Shown piece by piece: positions 18,164-27,382 of a stretch of 64,000 bases of DNA (its first letter is position 1; each line of letters starts with the position of its first letter). The DNA lies in contig NZ_UWOT01000006.1 of the NCBI RefSeq assembly GCF_900604535.1, positions 131,968 to 195,967 on the forward strand. The letters are read 5' to 3'. The notes under the pieces were generated by a model, which saw nothing but the letters and a program-made list of their open reading frames with translations, did not search any database and had not been told where the DNA came from. This DNA comes from Romboutsia_E sp900604535. GTDB taxonomy: Bacteria; Bacillota; Clostridia; Peptostreptococcales; Peptostreptococcaceae. A program made the position numbers and the translations under genes.

Positions 18164-18216
18164 ATAATACCAATAAAGTCCAGTAAATATTATTTACTGG
18201 ACTTTATTGGTATTAT
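18164..18216. terminator. Very long perfect hairpin (25-bp arms, 3-nt loop)
   Basis: Arms at 18164-18188 and 18192-18216 are exactly complementary and include CCAATAAAGTCCAGTAAAT. It lies 14 bp after the DUF819 gene end (minus strand) and probably acts as a terminator, although the arms are longer than needed. Confidence 0.65.
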
Positions 18217-18230
18217 ATTTATAACTCATA

Positions 18231-19421
18231 CTATAAAATAACTTGAAGTATATTTCCAACAATTATTCCAGCGTAATTTCCTAAAACATATCCCCATACA
18301 CCAGCTATCATTGTAGGTACTATTAAACTATTCCACCCTTTAGCTATAGCCATAGCTACAGCAGTTGTTGGACCTCCTATACAAGCATTTGATGCTAGTA
18401 ATAATTCATCTAGTTTAAACTTGAACAATTTTCCCACTCCTAAAGTTACAACTAAATGTATAAACACTGCTAGTATACAGAAAACTAATATAAAAGCACC
18501 ATTTTTTATTATTTCTGATATAGATGCAGGTACTCCAAGAACTACGAAAAATAAATAAATTAAAAACGTACCTATTTCTTCTGCTCCATTAATTTCGTCT
18601 AATTGTTTAGAAAATACTGTTGCTACTACTAACATTAATGTTGTCATTATTAAATACATGTTTCCAAAAATAGAATTAGCCATTTTTAATAGTATATTTG
18701 AAGTAGGTATTATTGATGAGATGAACTCAGACAATAAGTTAGATAAACTTGCTACTGAAAAGGCAATTGCTAAGCATATAGCTATATCTTTTAATGATAT
18801 TTCTTTTTTAGTCCAATATGTAGAACTTCCACTAATACTTTCTTCACCCTCTGTAGCCATACCCCATTTTTTCTTAAAGAATGGTATCGAAGGTATTGAC
18901 ATAGTTGCAAAAAAATACACAGCCATAACTAAATTATCTGCTACTATTGTTGCATTAGTTAGATTTTCTGGAGTTTTAAAAGCATTTGTCATAGCAACAA
19001 AATTAGCTCCTCCTCCAATATATGATCCAGTCATCATACCAGCTATCTCAGCTACATGTGGTATTAATGAGCTTAGTAAAAATGCTGATATAAACGTACC
19101 TACTACTGTACCTAAAGCTGATATATGAAATGCACCTAACATTTTTCCACTTTCATTTTTAACTTTTTTAATATCTGCTTTTAGTAATAATAGTGGTATT
19201 GCAACTGGTACTACATATGACCATACCGAATCATACACAGCACTTTCTGTAGGTATTATTTTTAAGTTTGCAAATATAATTGCTCCTAATAATGCTATAA
19301 TTGCTCCTGTTACTTTAGATGCCCACTTGTATTTTTGTTCTAATACTATACTTATAGCAGACCAAACCACTAAGAACGTCCATAACATCCATGTGTTATC
19401 ACTACTTATTAATGAATTCAT
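18231..19421 (-). CDS. DUF819 family membrane protein (YjcL-like)
   Basis: 396 residues, about ten to twelve membrane segments, with the family's conserved glycine-rich stretch MTGSYIGGGANFVAMTNAF near 130-148 and a repeat-like NACIGGPTTAVAMAIAKGW near 345-363. The internal pseudo-repeat suggests a transporter with inverted halves. Function of the family is not established. Single-gene unit with a terminator on each side. Confidence 0.9.
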   Translation of the reverse strand: MNSLISSDNTWMLWTFLVVWSAISIVLEQKYKWASKVTGAIIALLGAIIFANLKIIPTESAVYDSVWSYVVPVAIPLLLLKADIKKVKNESGKMLGAFHISALGTVVGTFISAFLLSSLIPHVAEIAGMMTGSYIGGGANFVAMTNAFKTPENLTNATIVADNLVMAVYFFATMSIPSIPFFKKKWGMATEGEESISGSSTYWTKKEISLKDIAICLAIAFSVASLSNLLSEFISSIIPTSNILLKMANSIFGNMYLIMTTLMLVVATVFSKQLDEINGAEEIGTFLIYLFFVVLGVPASISEIIKNGAFILVFCILAVFIHLVVTLGVGKLFKFKLDELLLASNACIGGPTTAVAMAIAKGWNSLIVPTMIAGVWGYVLGNYAGIIVGNILQVIL

Positions 19422-19586
19422 ATTAACTTCTCCTCTTTACTTTTTAATCCAGCTAGATTTTACCATATAGAATGTATTTCCTTACAGAACCACTATACTT
19501 ACTTTTTTACTGTATAGTGGACCTTAACTTTAATGTATTATTTATCTACTTTATTTAAATTATAAATCAAAGAACATGGTATTAAA

Positions 19587-19650
19587 AAAACTAATAAAAA
19601 TAGATAGATATTTTGCATACTCAATATATCTATCTATTTTTATTAGTTTT
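19587..19650. terminator. Long perfect hairpin (25-bp arms)
   Basis: Arms 19587-19611 and 19626-19650 are perfectly complementary and include CTAATAAAAATAGATAGATA, with a 14-nt loop. It lies after the small membrane protein gene on the minus strand. Confidence 0.6.
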
Positions 19651-19704
19651 ATCCATAATTAGATCTATATTTTTCATTTAATATTATCCAAAACCATATA
19701 ACTA

Positions 19705-19842
19705 TTATGAATTTTTACTTATATATATTTTAAAAGATTTTATAGTTAAATACATTGTATATATAGCCATAATTTTTATTAATCCATTAAAAATCATGCT
19801 AAAGATCCCCATATATAAAATACCGTTAGTATAAAGTTCCAT
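19705..19842 (-). CDS. Small membrane protein, 45 residues
   Basis: The ATG at 19842 has the strong site GGGGAGGG six bases upstream; the longer reading frame starting at 19968 lacks one. The peptide MELYTNGILYMGIFSMIFNG continues with a second hydrophobic part and a basic end (KSFKIYISKNS), giving one or two membrane spans. Function unknown. It is between terminators and 18 bp from the YkgJ-like gene region, but likely has its own promoter. Confidence 0.6.
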   Translation of the reverse strand: MELYTNGILYMGIFSMIFNGLIKIMAIYTMYLTIKSFKIYISKNS

Positions 19843-19986
19843 GATACCCTCCCCATTTATATAATCGAAACTATTATAATAGTACAATAATATACAGTAT
19901 TTAACAATTATAATCAGTGTATTTTTACATAAACAAAATAACAGATATCTAATATTGCTTAGCCACAATAGATATCTGTTTGTCTT

Positions 19987-20655
19987 TTAAATAATTCCTA
20001 ATTTATTTTTTACATAAGGTAAATTTTCTTCAAATAAAGAGTAAAAACTCTCTCCTTCTTTTACCTTGATATTATAACAATTATCTAATATAAATTGATT
20101 AATTTCATTTAATTCTTCTTCATCTCTGACGAATTTCAAACGGAAGGTTAATGCTTTAATAAATTTATACCATTCTAATATAAATATTTTATTTTCATCA
20201 TAGTTTTCAATACCTATCCAGTCTCTTACTTTAACATCTTTTAAATCAGTCTTAGGGCAATTTCCTACTTGTAAAAAGTACTTAAAGTCATCATCTTTAT
20301 ATACCCTTCCAAGTGGAAATAAACGACAAATGTTTGGTCGTTTAGAGTGAATCATACATCTAAATTCTTTATTTAAAAAGCTGCATCTTTTATTATCATC
20401 TTTCATCTTTAAATGCGGTAATAAAATTTTGTTACTTTCAATTAATTCAATCTTATCTCCTAGTAATTCAACAAACTCTACACCTAAATAATTAACTATT
20501 TCATATACATCAAAGGGTGTAAGCACTACTAGTTCACCAATATCATAACAACAATCACTGCAACCATTACAACCACATGTATCTGCTTTTACTGTGTCAT
20601 CAATATCATATAATTTTCCATCTGATATCTTTTCTAGTATGTTTATAGATTTCAT
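19987..20655 (-). CDS. YkgJ family cysteine-cluster protein
   Basis: 222 residues. Cysteines cluster as CGCNGCSDCCYDIGELVVL near 27-45 and as CSFL...CMIHSKRPNICRLFPLG near 90-118, the zinc or Fe-S binding pattern of the UPF0153/YkgJ family. FliB, a flagellin methylase, shares the pattern but there is no flagellar context. Cytoplasmic metal-binding protein of unknown role. Confidence 0.85.
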   Translation of the reverse strand: MKSINILEKISDGKLYDIDDTVKADTCGCNGCSDCCYDIGELVVLTPFDVYEIVNYLGVEFVELLGDKIELIESNKILLPHLKMKDDNKRCSFLNKEFRCMIHSKRPNICRLFPLGRVYKDDDFKYFLQVGNCPKTDLKDVKVRDWIGIENYDENKIFILEWYKFIKALTFRLKFVRDEEELNEINQFILDNCYNIKVKEGESFYSLFEENLPYVKNKLGII

Positions 20656-20993
20656 ATATTTCTCATCCTCATTTATTATTTAGATTTTATTAAATACTAA
20701 ATAAAATATTATCACACAGAAAATATTCTTACAACTTATATCAGTTCGTATTTTCTATATTTAAAATAATTTTTAATTTATATCCTCTTTTATTAGGTTA
20801 CTAAAAATATAGATATTGTGTCATAATTTGTATTTTATCCATATTATATATTGAGATATATTCTGACTTTATTTATCTATCGTATGAATATATTCTTAAT
20901 TTATTTAATCAATTGGTGATATAATGATTTCTTCAATTAAATTTATAATTTGAAGCTTAATTTTAATAATTTATAAAATTTCTTAATTAAAAT
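20656..20993. other. AT-rich gap without a visible gene
   Basis: It contains only the promoter region of the YkgJ-like gene and AT-rich sequence. No ORF with a ribosome-binding site or conserved RNA motif was seen. Confidence 0.5.
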
Positions 20994-21028
20994 AAAAGAT
21001 GTGAACCTTTAACTGTTCACACCTTTTA
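20994..21028. terminator. Terminator after ABC-F gene
   Basis: AAAGATGTGAAC pairs with GTTCACACCTTT (one mismatch) around an 8-nt loop, with A/T tracts on both sides. Confidence 0.7.
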
Positions 21029-21105
21029 TTTACTATATATAATATACTTAAAATACAAATTATAAGAAATATGCTGATAATTATACCAACATATTTTTAA
21101 ATAGA

Positions 21106-22845
21106 TTAAAGTAATTTAATAAGATTTTCTAAATCTTCTAATAAAGTTTTTGCACGTTCAAAATCAGTATCTATTAAAGCCAATGCTATTTCAGTTTCAA
21201 CGGATTTTTTCTTTTGCTCAATTTCTAAATAATCTTTATCGAAATGAGTAGCATAAATCATTTTTCTAAATTTTTTCATGCTAACTTTTCTAATGGTCTT
21301 ATCTTCTATCATTAAAACATAATCCATACAATTAACTATAAAGTGATAATCATGAGAAATCATTAAAATAGCTCCATTATAATTTTCTATAGCTTTTTCT
21401 AATGCTATTTGTGAATAAGTATCTAAATGACTTGTTGGCTCATCAAGAAGCAACATATTGGCCTTTCTAGCAGAAACTTTAGCCAGTTGTAGTATATTCT
21501 TTTCTCCTCCAGATAAGGATTCTATCCTTTGTTCAATAACCTCTTCTTCAAAACCATATCTTGAAATATATGATCTAACTTCCCTGTAATTTTTAAATCC
21601 TACTTCAAAAAACTCTTCAAGTATTGTATTAGACTCATTTAATATTTCACCTTGCATCTGAGATAAATAAGCAACTTCAATATTATCATTTATTTCAATA
21701 CACTCATTATTATTTTTAAATATTGATCTTAGTAAAGTAGTTTTTCCAACACCATTTGTTCCAATAATAGCTACTTTATCAGTAGATTTAATCTCAAAAT
21801 TAACATTTTCTAAAAGGATTTCATCAAAAACAACACTAAAGTCATTAACTTTTAAAGCTATAGTTTCTTCTATTTCATTATTAGTAAGTAAATTAATATT
21901 AGGTTGTTTAATATCTACAAATGGAGCTTTAATTCTACGTTCTTCTAATCTTTCTTGTATTTTAATTCTAGCTTTTAAAGCTCTACCTCTAGAAGCATCA
22001 GGATTATAAGTTGCTTTCTCTCTTAATACATTGATTAAAGCTTCATTTCTCTCAATTTCCTCCTCATCAGCAATAGCAAGTTCTTGTAACTCAATTTTAG
22101 TTTGAAGTAATGAGAAATTATAATCAATATATCTTCCATCAAATTCTTGAATCTCTGTATTTTCAAGATGAATAATTTTGTTAAAACAATGATTTAACAA
22201 GTATCTATTATGCGTAATAATTAACATTGTTTTTTTATATGAATTAATTAGATTTTTAAGAGAATTAAGGTTTTCAAAATCTAAAAACACATCTGGTTCA
22301 TCCATAACCATTAAGTCTGGATTATTAAGCATTTCCTTAATTACTTGTACAAGTTTAAATTCTCCACCACTAAGTTCAGATATCATTCTATCTTTATGCC
22401 TATTTAGATTTGCAAGATTTAATTTTTTATTAATATTATTTTCGAAATCATCTCCATCAATTGCTTCAAATGTATCTAAAGCTTCTTGATACTCTTGTAA
22501 TAACGTTTCAATATCTGAAGATGTCTCCATTTCATTACAAATAGATTCTATTTCCTTTTGTAGTTTAATAAATTCTTCACCTATATATTCAAAAACTGTA
22601 GTTTCTTTTGTTTTGTCTAGTTGCGAGAACTGGCTTACATATCCAATTTTACAATTTGGGTATATTTCTAATTTACCATCGAACATATATCTTTCTGGAT
22701 CCATAATTATATCTATAAGTGTACTTTTTCCGCTACCACTAGATCCTATAAAAGCGCAATGTTGACCTTCTTTTAATGTGAATGAAACCTTATTATATAG
22801 ATCCTTTTGCGGAAATGAGTAGGATAAATTATCTACTTTTATCAT
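21106..22845 (-). CDS. ABC-F family ATP-binding protein (possible ribosome-protection antibiotic resistance factor)
   Basis: 579 residues from the ATG at 22845 (GAGAGG upstream). Two ABC domains without membrane segments: Walker A GSSGSGKST near 34 with signature LSGGE near 155, and GTNGVGKTTLL near 360 with signature SLSGGEKN. The linker between them is long, basic and arginine-rich (RALKARIKIQERLEERRIKAP), as in ARE-type ABC-F factors that displace drugs from the ribosome. A terminator sits right before the start codon with a candidate leader peptide ahead, the regulatory layout known for vmlR- and msr-like genes. A housekeeping ABC-F role is the alternative. Confidence 0.88.
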   Translation of the reverse strand: MIKVDNLSYSFPQKDLYNKVSFTLKEGQHCAFIGSSGSGKSTLIDIIMDPERYMFDGKLEIYPNCKIGYVSQFSQLDKTKETTVFEYIGEEFIKLQKEIESICNEMETSSDIETLLQEYQEALDTFEAIDGDDFENNINKKLNLANLNRHKDRMISELSGGEFKLVQVIKEMLNNPDLMVMDEPDVFLDFENLNSLKNLINSYKKTMLIITHNRYLLNHCFNKIIHLENTEIQEFDGRYIDYNFSLLQTKIELQELAIADEEEIERNEALINVLREKATYNPDASRGRALKARIKIQERLEERRIKAPFVDIKQPNINLLTNNEIEETIALKVNDFSVVFDEILLENVNFEIKSTDKVAIIGTNGVGKTTLLRSIFKNNNECIEINDNIEVAYLSQMQGEILNESNTILEEFFEVGFKNYREVRSYISRYGFEEEVIEQRIESLSGGEKNILQLAKVSARKANMLLLDEPTSHLDTYSQIALEKAIENYNGAILMISHDYHFIVNCMDYVLMIEDKTIRKVSMKKFRKMIYATHFDKDYLEIEQKKKSVETEIALALIDTDFERAKTLLEDLENLIKLL

Positions 22846-22865
22846 ATTATTACCTCTCTTTATCA

Positions 22866-22895
22866 TTAAAAAAGAGCTTATAAAAATAAGCTCTT
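22866..22895 (-). terminator. Attenuator hairpin before the ABC-F gene
   Basis: AAGAGCTTAT pairs perfectly with ATAAGCTCTT around four bases; six U residues follow on the minus strand, and the ABC-F start codon is only 22 nt further. A terminator this close upstream of a coding sequence implies regulated read-through. Confidence 0.8.
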
Positions 22896-22927
22896 CTATA
22901 TATAATCAATCGTAATTCTGAAGTTAA

Positions 22928-22975
22928 TTATATATGTAGTAACGATATTCTTTTTAAATTTACTGTTGATAGCAT
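22928..22975 (-). CDS. Candidate 15-residue leader peptide
   Basis: MLSTVNLKRISLLHI is encoded just upstream of the attenuator, ending 32 nt before the hairpin. Stalling of ribosomes on a short ORF could favour an antiterminator. Its ribosome-binding site is weak, so this is tentative. Confidence 0.35.
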   Translation of the reverse strand: MLSTVNLKRISLLHI

Positions 22976-23150
22976 AACACTTTTTTAGACAAATTTCAAT
23001 CATTTTATAATCCTTATTTTAATTCCAGAAATATAAGCTAATTAAATTATTATTGATATAATTTACAAATATAATACCTCATTCTGATTCCCATTTTACC
23101 TACTAATTATTTCCAAATTACTTTCAATTCTAAATATAAATTAATGCCTA

Positions 23151-23196
23151 TTCTAATCAAAATATCTACCTAATTCTAATCAAAATATCTACCTAA
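23151..23196. repeat. Two tandem copies of a 23-bp unit
   Basis: TTCTAATCAAAATATCTACC plus three bases occurs twice in exact tandem. It lies in the 390-bp gap between the ABC-F leader and the ABC ATPase gene, which otherwise shows no gene. Likely slippage duplication. Confidence 0.7.
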
Positions 23197-23288
23197 ATAA
23201 TTTTAATATAATAATAAAACCTATAAATTGGTACAAATTTCCCCTAATTTTAATACAATAAACTATATAGATAACAGGGGGTGATATA

Positions 23289-23909
23289 TTGAAAACAATA
23301 GTAGACGTAAAAAAACTTAACAAAATCTTCTATGGTAAAGACGGTGAACTAGAAGTCTTAAAAGACGTAAACTTCACTCTAAAAGAAGGTGAAATCCTAA
23401 CACTCCTTGGACCATCTGGAAGTGGAAAATCTACTATTTTAAACATCTTGACAAAATTATTGGAACCAACATCAGGAGAAGTAAAAATTGATGGAACTAT
23501 AGGATATATGTTTCAAAAAGACCATTTGCTTGAATGGAGAAATATAATGGATAACATAACTATAGGACTTGAGATTCAACATAAAAAAACACCTGAAGCT
23601 ATGAAAAGAGTTGAAAGACTTTTAAAAACATACGACCTTTGGGATTTTAGAACTATGTACCCAAAAGAATTATCCGGTGGTATGAGACAAAGAGTTGCTC
23701 TTATTCGTACACTATCTGTAAATCCTAGTATATTACTTTTAGATGAACCATTCTCTGCACTTGATTATCAAACAAGACTTTTAGTAAATGATGATGTATA
23801 TAAGATTATAAAAAATGAACATAAATCAACTATTATGGTTACCCACGATATATCAGATGCTCTATTGATAAAAATACAAATATTTCCATGTATATTAAGG
23901 ATGAAATAA
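23289..23909 (+). pseudogene. 3'-truncated ABC transporter ATPase (nitrate/taurine/aliphatic sulfonate type)
   Basis: TTG start with a GGGGGTG site. Motifs are intact for the first ~192 residues: Walker A LLGPSGSGKST, Q loop YMFQKDHLLEWRN, signature LSGGMRQRVALIRTL, Walker B SILLLDEPFSALD, H loop MVTHDISDAL. After that the frame ends in 14 unrelated residues (LIKIQIFPCILRMK), where normal members continue for ~55 residues. No permease or binding protein follows. A deletion has joined it to the HTH gene. The catalytic core is complete, but a partner is missing. Confidence 0.75.
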
Positions 23910-24310
23910 ATGAAAATACATTTGGTGGAAGGCTTAGAAAATCTAGATTAGATAAGAATCTTGATATTAAAGATTTAGCATCTATATGCAATGTTACAAA
24001 TAGTATAATAAGTGCTTATGAAGTCGGCAGATATTATCCGTCAATATCTATACTAAAACTTTTATCAGAATACTTTGATATTAATTATCTTTGTAGAGAT
24101 GGATATACTCATTTAGTTTGGAACTATGATAACTTTATAAATAGTTTAAAACTTTGGATTAAAAATAATAACTTCACAATGGACAAGTCCGCTAAATTGC
24201 TAGGTGTAACACATGGTTCGCTTAGATTTTGGTTCAATGGATCAATTATGAGTTATGCTACCTATAATAAAATAAAAAATAATTTAATTTATTATAGAAT
24301 AAAATACTAG
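23888..24310 (+). CDS. XRE-type helix-turn-helix protein, possibly 5'-truncated
   Basis: 140 residues. HTH at about 14-66 (GGRLRKSRLDKNLDIKDLA, NSIISAYEVGRYYPSISIL), followed by a second HTH-like part near 95-130 (FTMDKSAKLLGVTHGSLRF). No ribosome-binding site precedes ATG 23888, and the frame stays open upstream as DKNTNIS to about 23864, where the ABC sequence ends. The original start was probably lost in the deletion. DNA-binding regulator of unknown target. Its stop lies inside a terminator arm. Confidence 0.6.
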   Translation: MYIKDEINENTFGGRLRKSRLDKNLDIKDLASICNVTNSIISAYEVGRYYPSISILKLLSEYFDINYLCRDGYTHLVWNYDNFINSLKLWIKNNNFTMDKSAKLLGVTHGSLRFWFNGSIMSYATYNKIKNNLIYYRIKY

Positions 24311-24340
24311 GGATAAAGTTATCCCTAGTATTTTATTTTT
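24301..24340 (+). terminator. Terminator after HTH gene
   Basis: AAAATACTAGGGATA and TATCCCTAGTATTTT form a 15-bp perfect stem with a 4-nt loop, then a T-rich tail. Confidence 0.85.
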
Positions 24341-24347
24341 AATACAG

Positions 24348-25092
24348 CTATCCTCTGGCATCTTTAAGTGGAACATCAGGTTCAGCCTTACTATCTGTTA
24401 TTTCAATATTACTAAGGTCTATAGAATTTCTCATTTTTGATGTCAATGGACTATCTATTCTAAATAATTCTTGACCACTTCTTGAATTTCTATTAATAAA
24501 ATCATATTCTATAGTCTGATACAATTCTCCATTAGATAGAATCTATCTCTTTAATACTCTATTATCATTCTTATCTATATATATATTATGGTTTTTGCTA
24601 GAATATTTAATAATATTATCATCCTCTGTATATGATGACTCCCAATTAATATCTAATCCAGATTCAATATCAGAGGTAAAATAAGATTCTACCATAGATA
24701 TTTTTAGCATTTTCTTATTTTCTTTAATTATATCATGTGTTAGCTCTTGTCTTAAGCCTGAATATACACCGTTGTCATTTCCGATTGATATTGCCTCTGA
24801 TCCTTCATTCAATATTAATATTCGAGACATTAATTCTCCATTTTCATGATAATGGTCTGTTTGATCTAACATTCTTTCAGTATCTCTCTATATCTACATA
24901 TTCCCCATTAGCATATGTTATTCTAACATGATCTATTCCATCTGCCGTTAATAAATTTTCATAACTAGTTTTTACAATTTCTCTATTTTTAGATATTTCA
25001 TTTTCATCATAATTAGCTTTACTTATAACACCACTAGATATGAGTACTAACCCTATTACTGCTATCGTTGTTATTTTCCTCTTAATTAACAT
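24348..25092 (-). pseudogene. Broken secreted/membrane-anchored protein gene
   Basis: The N-terminal 71 codons begin with a signal-peptide-like segment (MLIKRKITTIAVIGLVLISS) and continue NREIVKTSYENLLTADG. The frame breaks after GEYVDIER, continues in another frame as DTERMLDQTDHYHENGELMSR for 110 codons, meets TAG after NDNRVLKR, and resumes in the same frame with ILSNGELYQTIEYDFINRNS to a TAG at 24348. One frameshift plus one nonsense codon. Full protein would be about 245 residues, exported, family unknown. It follows the secreted gene at 25124 by 31 bp, suggesting a former operon. Confidence 0.7.
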
Positions 25093-25123
25093 AACCTCTC
25101 CTTATCATATAACATTGTAAATA

Positions 25124-25687
25124 TTATTTGTTAAAAGCATTTGTCAACCAACCATCCATGTATTTAAGTACTCCACCAGGTCTAACTTCCCAAGCATTTA
25201 AATTTGATGCACTATGTTGAAAATAAAATTGACCAGGACCAAATGTTGTTCCACGTGCATATTTGGTAGGATATTTAGATGTTAATGAACTATTTTGGTA
25301 TAAGTATCCACCTGAAGAAGGAGTTATAACAGCTCCACCTGTTGACTCAATATAACTACCATTACTTATACCTGTCTCAGATACACACATCCATCCTCGA
25401 GTATTATTTAGATACTTTCCATTTGATAATTGTGGGTAAGCATATGAACACCAAAGCCTACTAACACCACCTTCAGTTACCCATCTTTTAGAGCTTGAGT
25501 CACTACCTGCTACTACATCTTTGTCTGCATCTAAAGTAGTTATATGAGTTGAATATATTGAAGGTGAACTCCTAACCTTTAAAGTAACTCTTAAATTGTC
25601 AATGTTTCGATTATAACCTGCATATGACTTATTAACGTTAACTCCTACAATTAATACTGAACACATTACAGATAACATTAGTTTCAT
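25124..25687 (-). CDS. Secreted protein, family not recognised
   Basis: 187 residues. An N-terminal hydrophobic stretch ending VNKSYA looks like a signal peptide. The mature part is rich in Ser, Gly, Tyr and Trp (TLKVRSSPSIYSTHITTLD resembles the opening of a bacterial SH3-like domain; WMCVSETGISNGSYIESTGG). A good promoter lies upstream on the minus strand: TTTACA at 25765-25760 and TATTAT at 25743-25738. Probably extracellular; role unknown. The next gene downstream is the broken exported gene. Confidence 0.6.
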   Translation of the reverse strand: MKLMLSVMCSVLIVGVNVNKSYAGYNRNIDNLRVTLKVRSSPSIYSTHITTLDADKDVVAGSDSSSKRWVTEGGVSRLWCSYAYPQLSNGKYLNNTRGWMCVSETGISNGSYIESTGGAVITPSSGGYLYQNSSLTSKYPTKYARGTTFGPGQFYFQHSASNLNAWEVRPGGVLKYMDGWLTNAFNK

Positions 25688-25934
25688 TTTTTAAAATTTC
25701 ATATATATACTCCTAAGATATTCCTTATTTAAGTCTAATAATATCATAATTTACTGTTGTGTAAATACTTTAGATAAAACTACTTATATTTCGACAACTT
25801 TAAGACATAGATATAAATGTAAATGGAATTGAATTTGTTGGAATAGGTAGATTTTTATTAGAATTTTATAATTTCTATTTTTTTATATTACATAAGTTTT
25901 AATCGTTAAATCGTATATTTTTTTACAAAATATT

Positions 25935-26002
25935 CTAGTTTTGCACATTTAACGACCAGTTATGTTAAAACTATTTGCAAATTTTGTCATTAATAATATA
26001 AT
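25935..26002 (+). promoter_or_regulatory. VirR/LytTR-like double box with promoter (copy A)
   Basis: Two direct half-sites, CTAGTTTTGCAC (from 25935) and CCAGTTATGTTA (from 25956), lie 21 bp apart, then TTTGCA (-35, 25974-25979), a 17-bp spacer and TATAAT (-10, 25997-26002). The boxes resemble the clostridial VirR consensus CCAGTTNTNCAC, also placed just ahead of -35. A near-identical arrangement lies at 29011-29078 on the other strand. It drives the broken secreted gene at 26053. Confidence 0.65.
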
Positions 26003-26052
26003 TTGAAGGAATTAAATAAATTACTAAGAATAATTTTGAGGAGGAAATAATT

Positions 26053-26468
26053 ATGAAAAGAAAAAAATCAAAGCAATTATGGTTTCAAGCTTGATAATGA
26101 TATTTACATTATCAGGAACTTGCTTAGCGTATTCAGCAAATTTTTCATGAACTTGGGGCAATGGAAATATTATAGATGGTGGAGCTAACGGAAAATATTA
26201 TGACTTAAATGCTAAATATACTAAAATTTCAGCTACTGCTAAAGTAACTAATACAAACTTAGGAGCTACCGAGAAGGCTTATATTGAAGTTAGAAGAAAA
26301 ACAACAGTAGGAAGTGTAAGAGAGCATTATTTTACAAGCGAATCATATAAAAGTTATATCGATATAATTACAAGTTTTACACCAAGTAAAAGTGGAAAGC
26401 ATTACTTAATATTAAGAAAGGCTCAAAGAAATGTTCCTGGAACTATTTCAGGTACAATTTCTCAATAA
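26053..26468 (+). pseudogene. Broken small secreted protein gene
   Basis: ATG 26053 follows GAGGAGG. The signal peptide starts MKRKKS but shifts frame in the A-rich stretch; the correct frame resumes at MVSSLIMIFTLSGTCLAYSA, then has TGA after NFS, and continues TWGNGNIIDGGANGKYYDLN for about 105 residues to 26468. At least one frameshift and one nonsense codon. The exported product would be about 130 residues. The family is not recognised; the start of the mature part loosely recalls lactococcin-972-like bacteriocins, but the rest does not. Confidence 0.7.
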
Positions 26469-26469
26469 T

Positions 26470-27016
26470 ATGTGGTTAGAAAAAAGTTTATTTACATTTT
26501 TAATTTCGATAATTTTATATAGTGTTCTTTTATATATTTAAAAAAATCCAAATATAATTTTAAAAAAATATTTTATATTACATTATTATATTTTTACGGA
26601 GTAATAGTTTTCCATATTACAATATTACCATTACCATTAGATAAAATTGGTGTTGAATCACTTCAGCTAGCTTCATATAATAATTATTATTTAAATTTAA
26701 TTCCATTCAACGATTTTATCAAAATGGATAAATTTTCTTTTATAAAGCAAGTAATTGGAAATATCGTAATGTTTATACCTTTAGGATTTTTACTTCCTTT
26801 ATCATTTGAAAAATGTAAAGATATAAAAATTTTAATAAAATATTCTTTTTAACTAGCTTATTAATTGAATTATCACAATTAATAATATGTTTATTATGGA
26901 TAAGAGCACCATATAGAGTATTTGATATCAATGATTTATTATTAAATTTATTAGGATCATTATTAGGGTATATATTGTATTGTAATATTTTAAAAGTAAT
27001 TTTAAAGGGTGAATAA
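26470..27016 (+). pseudogene. Decayed VanZ-family membrane protein
   Basis: Three reading-frame pieces make a VanZ-like protein. The middle piece has NIVMFIPLGFLLPLSFEKCK and the last has IELSQLIICLLWIRAPYRVFDINDLLLN, the conserved VanZ motifs (NxxxFxPxGFLLP, IExxQ, R.FDxxDxxxN). Frameshifts occur near 26595 and 26850 and there is an early TAA near 26537. VanZ proteins relate to low-level teicoplanin resistance, but most are uncharacterised. Not functional here. Confidence 0.75.
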
Positions 27017-27045
27017 AAATTTTATATTAAATTGAATTTATATAA

Positions 27046-27098
27046 AAAGGGCTTAAAATCGACCTCATAGAATCGATTCTAAGCCCTTTATTTTTTTC
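27046..27098. terminator. Strong terminator hairpin
   Basis: AAAGGGCTTAAAATCGA pairs with TCGATTCTAAGCCCTTT (one mismatch), followed by T7 after one A. It ends the VanZ locus. Confidence 0.85.
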
Positions 27099-27143
27099 AT
27101 TAATCCCTTAGTTTTATGCTAATTTCAAATCTGAAATATATAC

Positions 27144-27290
27144 CTAACTAGTAATTTCCTGTATAAGAGCCTTATTTCCATCTATTTTACTAATCGTATA
27201 AATTTTACTTTTTGCCCAATTTGGTATAGTTTGCCCTGTTGCATAGTTAGAACCAATTATTTTAACCTTAGAACCAACTTGAATAGTGTT
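27144..27290 (-). pseudogene. Remnant of a phage endolysin cell-wall-binding C-terminus
   Basis: The minus frame ends VGSKVKIIGSNYATGQTIPN, WAKSKIYTISKIDGNKALI, then a stop at 27144. This resembles the C-terminal wall-binding repeat of clostridial phage and prophage amidases. No start or catalytic part is present. It lies just beyond a terminator and a two-span membrane gene, consistent with the leftovers of an older prophage lysis region. Confidence 0.55.
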
Positions 27291-27331
27291 AAAAAAATAA
27301 ACCTCATAGGTACAACTCTACGAGGTTTATC
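27290..27331 (-). terminator. Terminator
   Basis: ATAAACCTC and GAGGTTTAT form the stem; the minus strand then has T7. It ends the membrane protein gene at 27383. Confidence 0.75.
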
Positions 27332-27382
27332 TTATTCAGATTTAGTTGATGACTTTTTCAATAATATAAATCACAAGCGTAT

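Noticed and set aside
23151..23196. Tandem 23-bp repeat as an operator
   Set aside because: Two exact AT-rich copies without dyad symmetry and far from a promoter; slippage explains it.
26053..26468. Lactococcin-972-like bacteriocin
   Set aside because: Only a short TWGNG start is reminiscent; the rest of the protein does not fit and no immunity or transporter genes follow.
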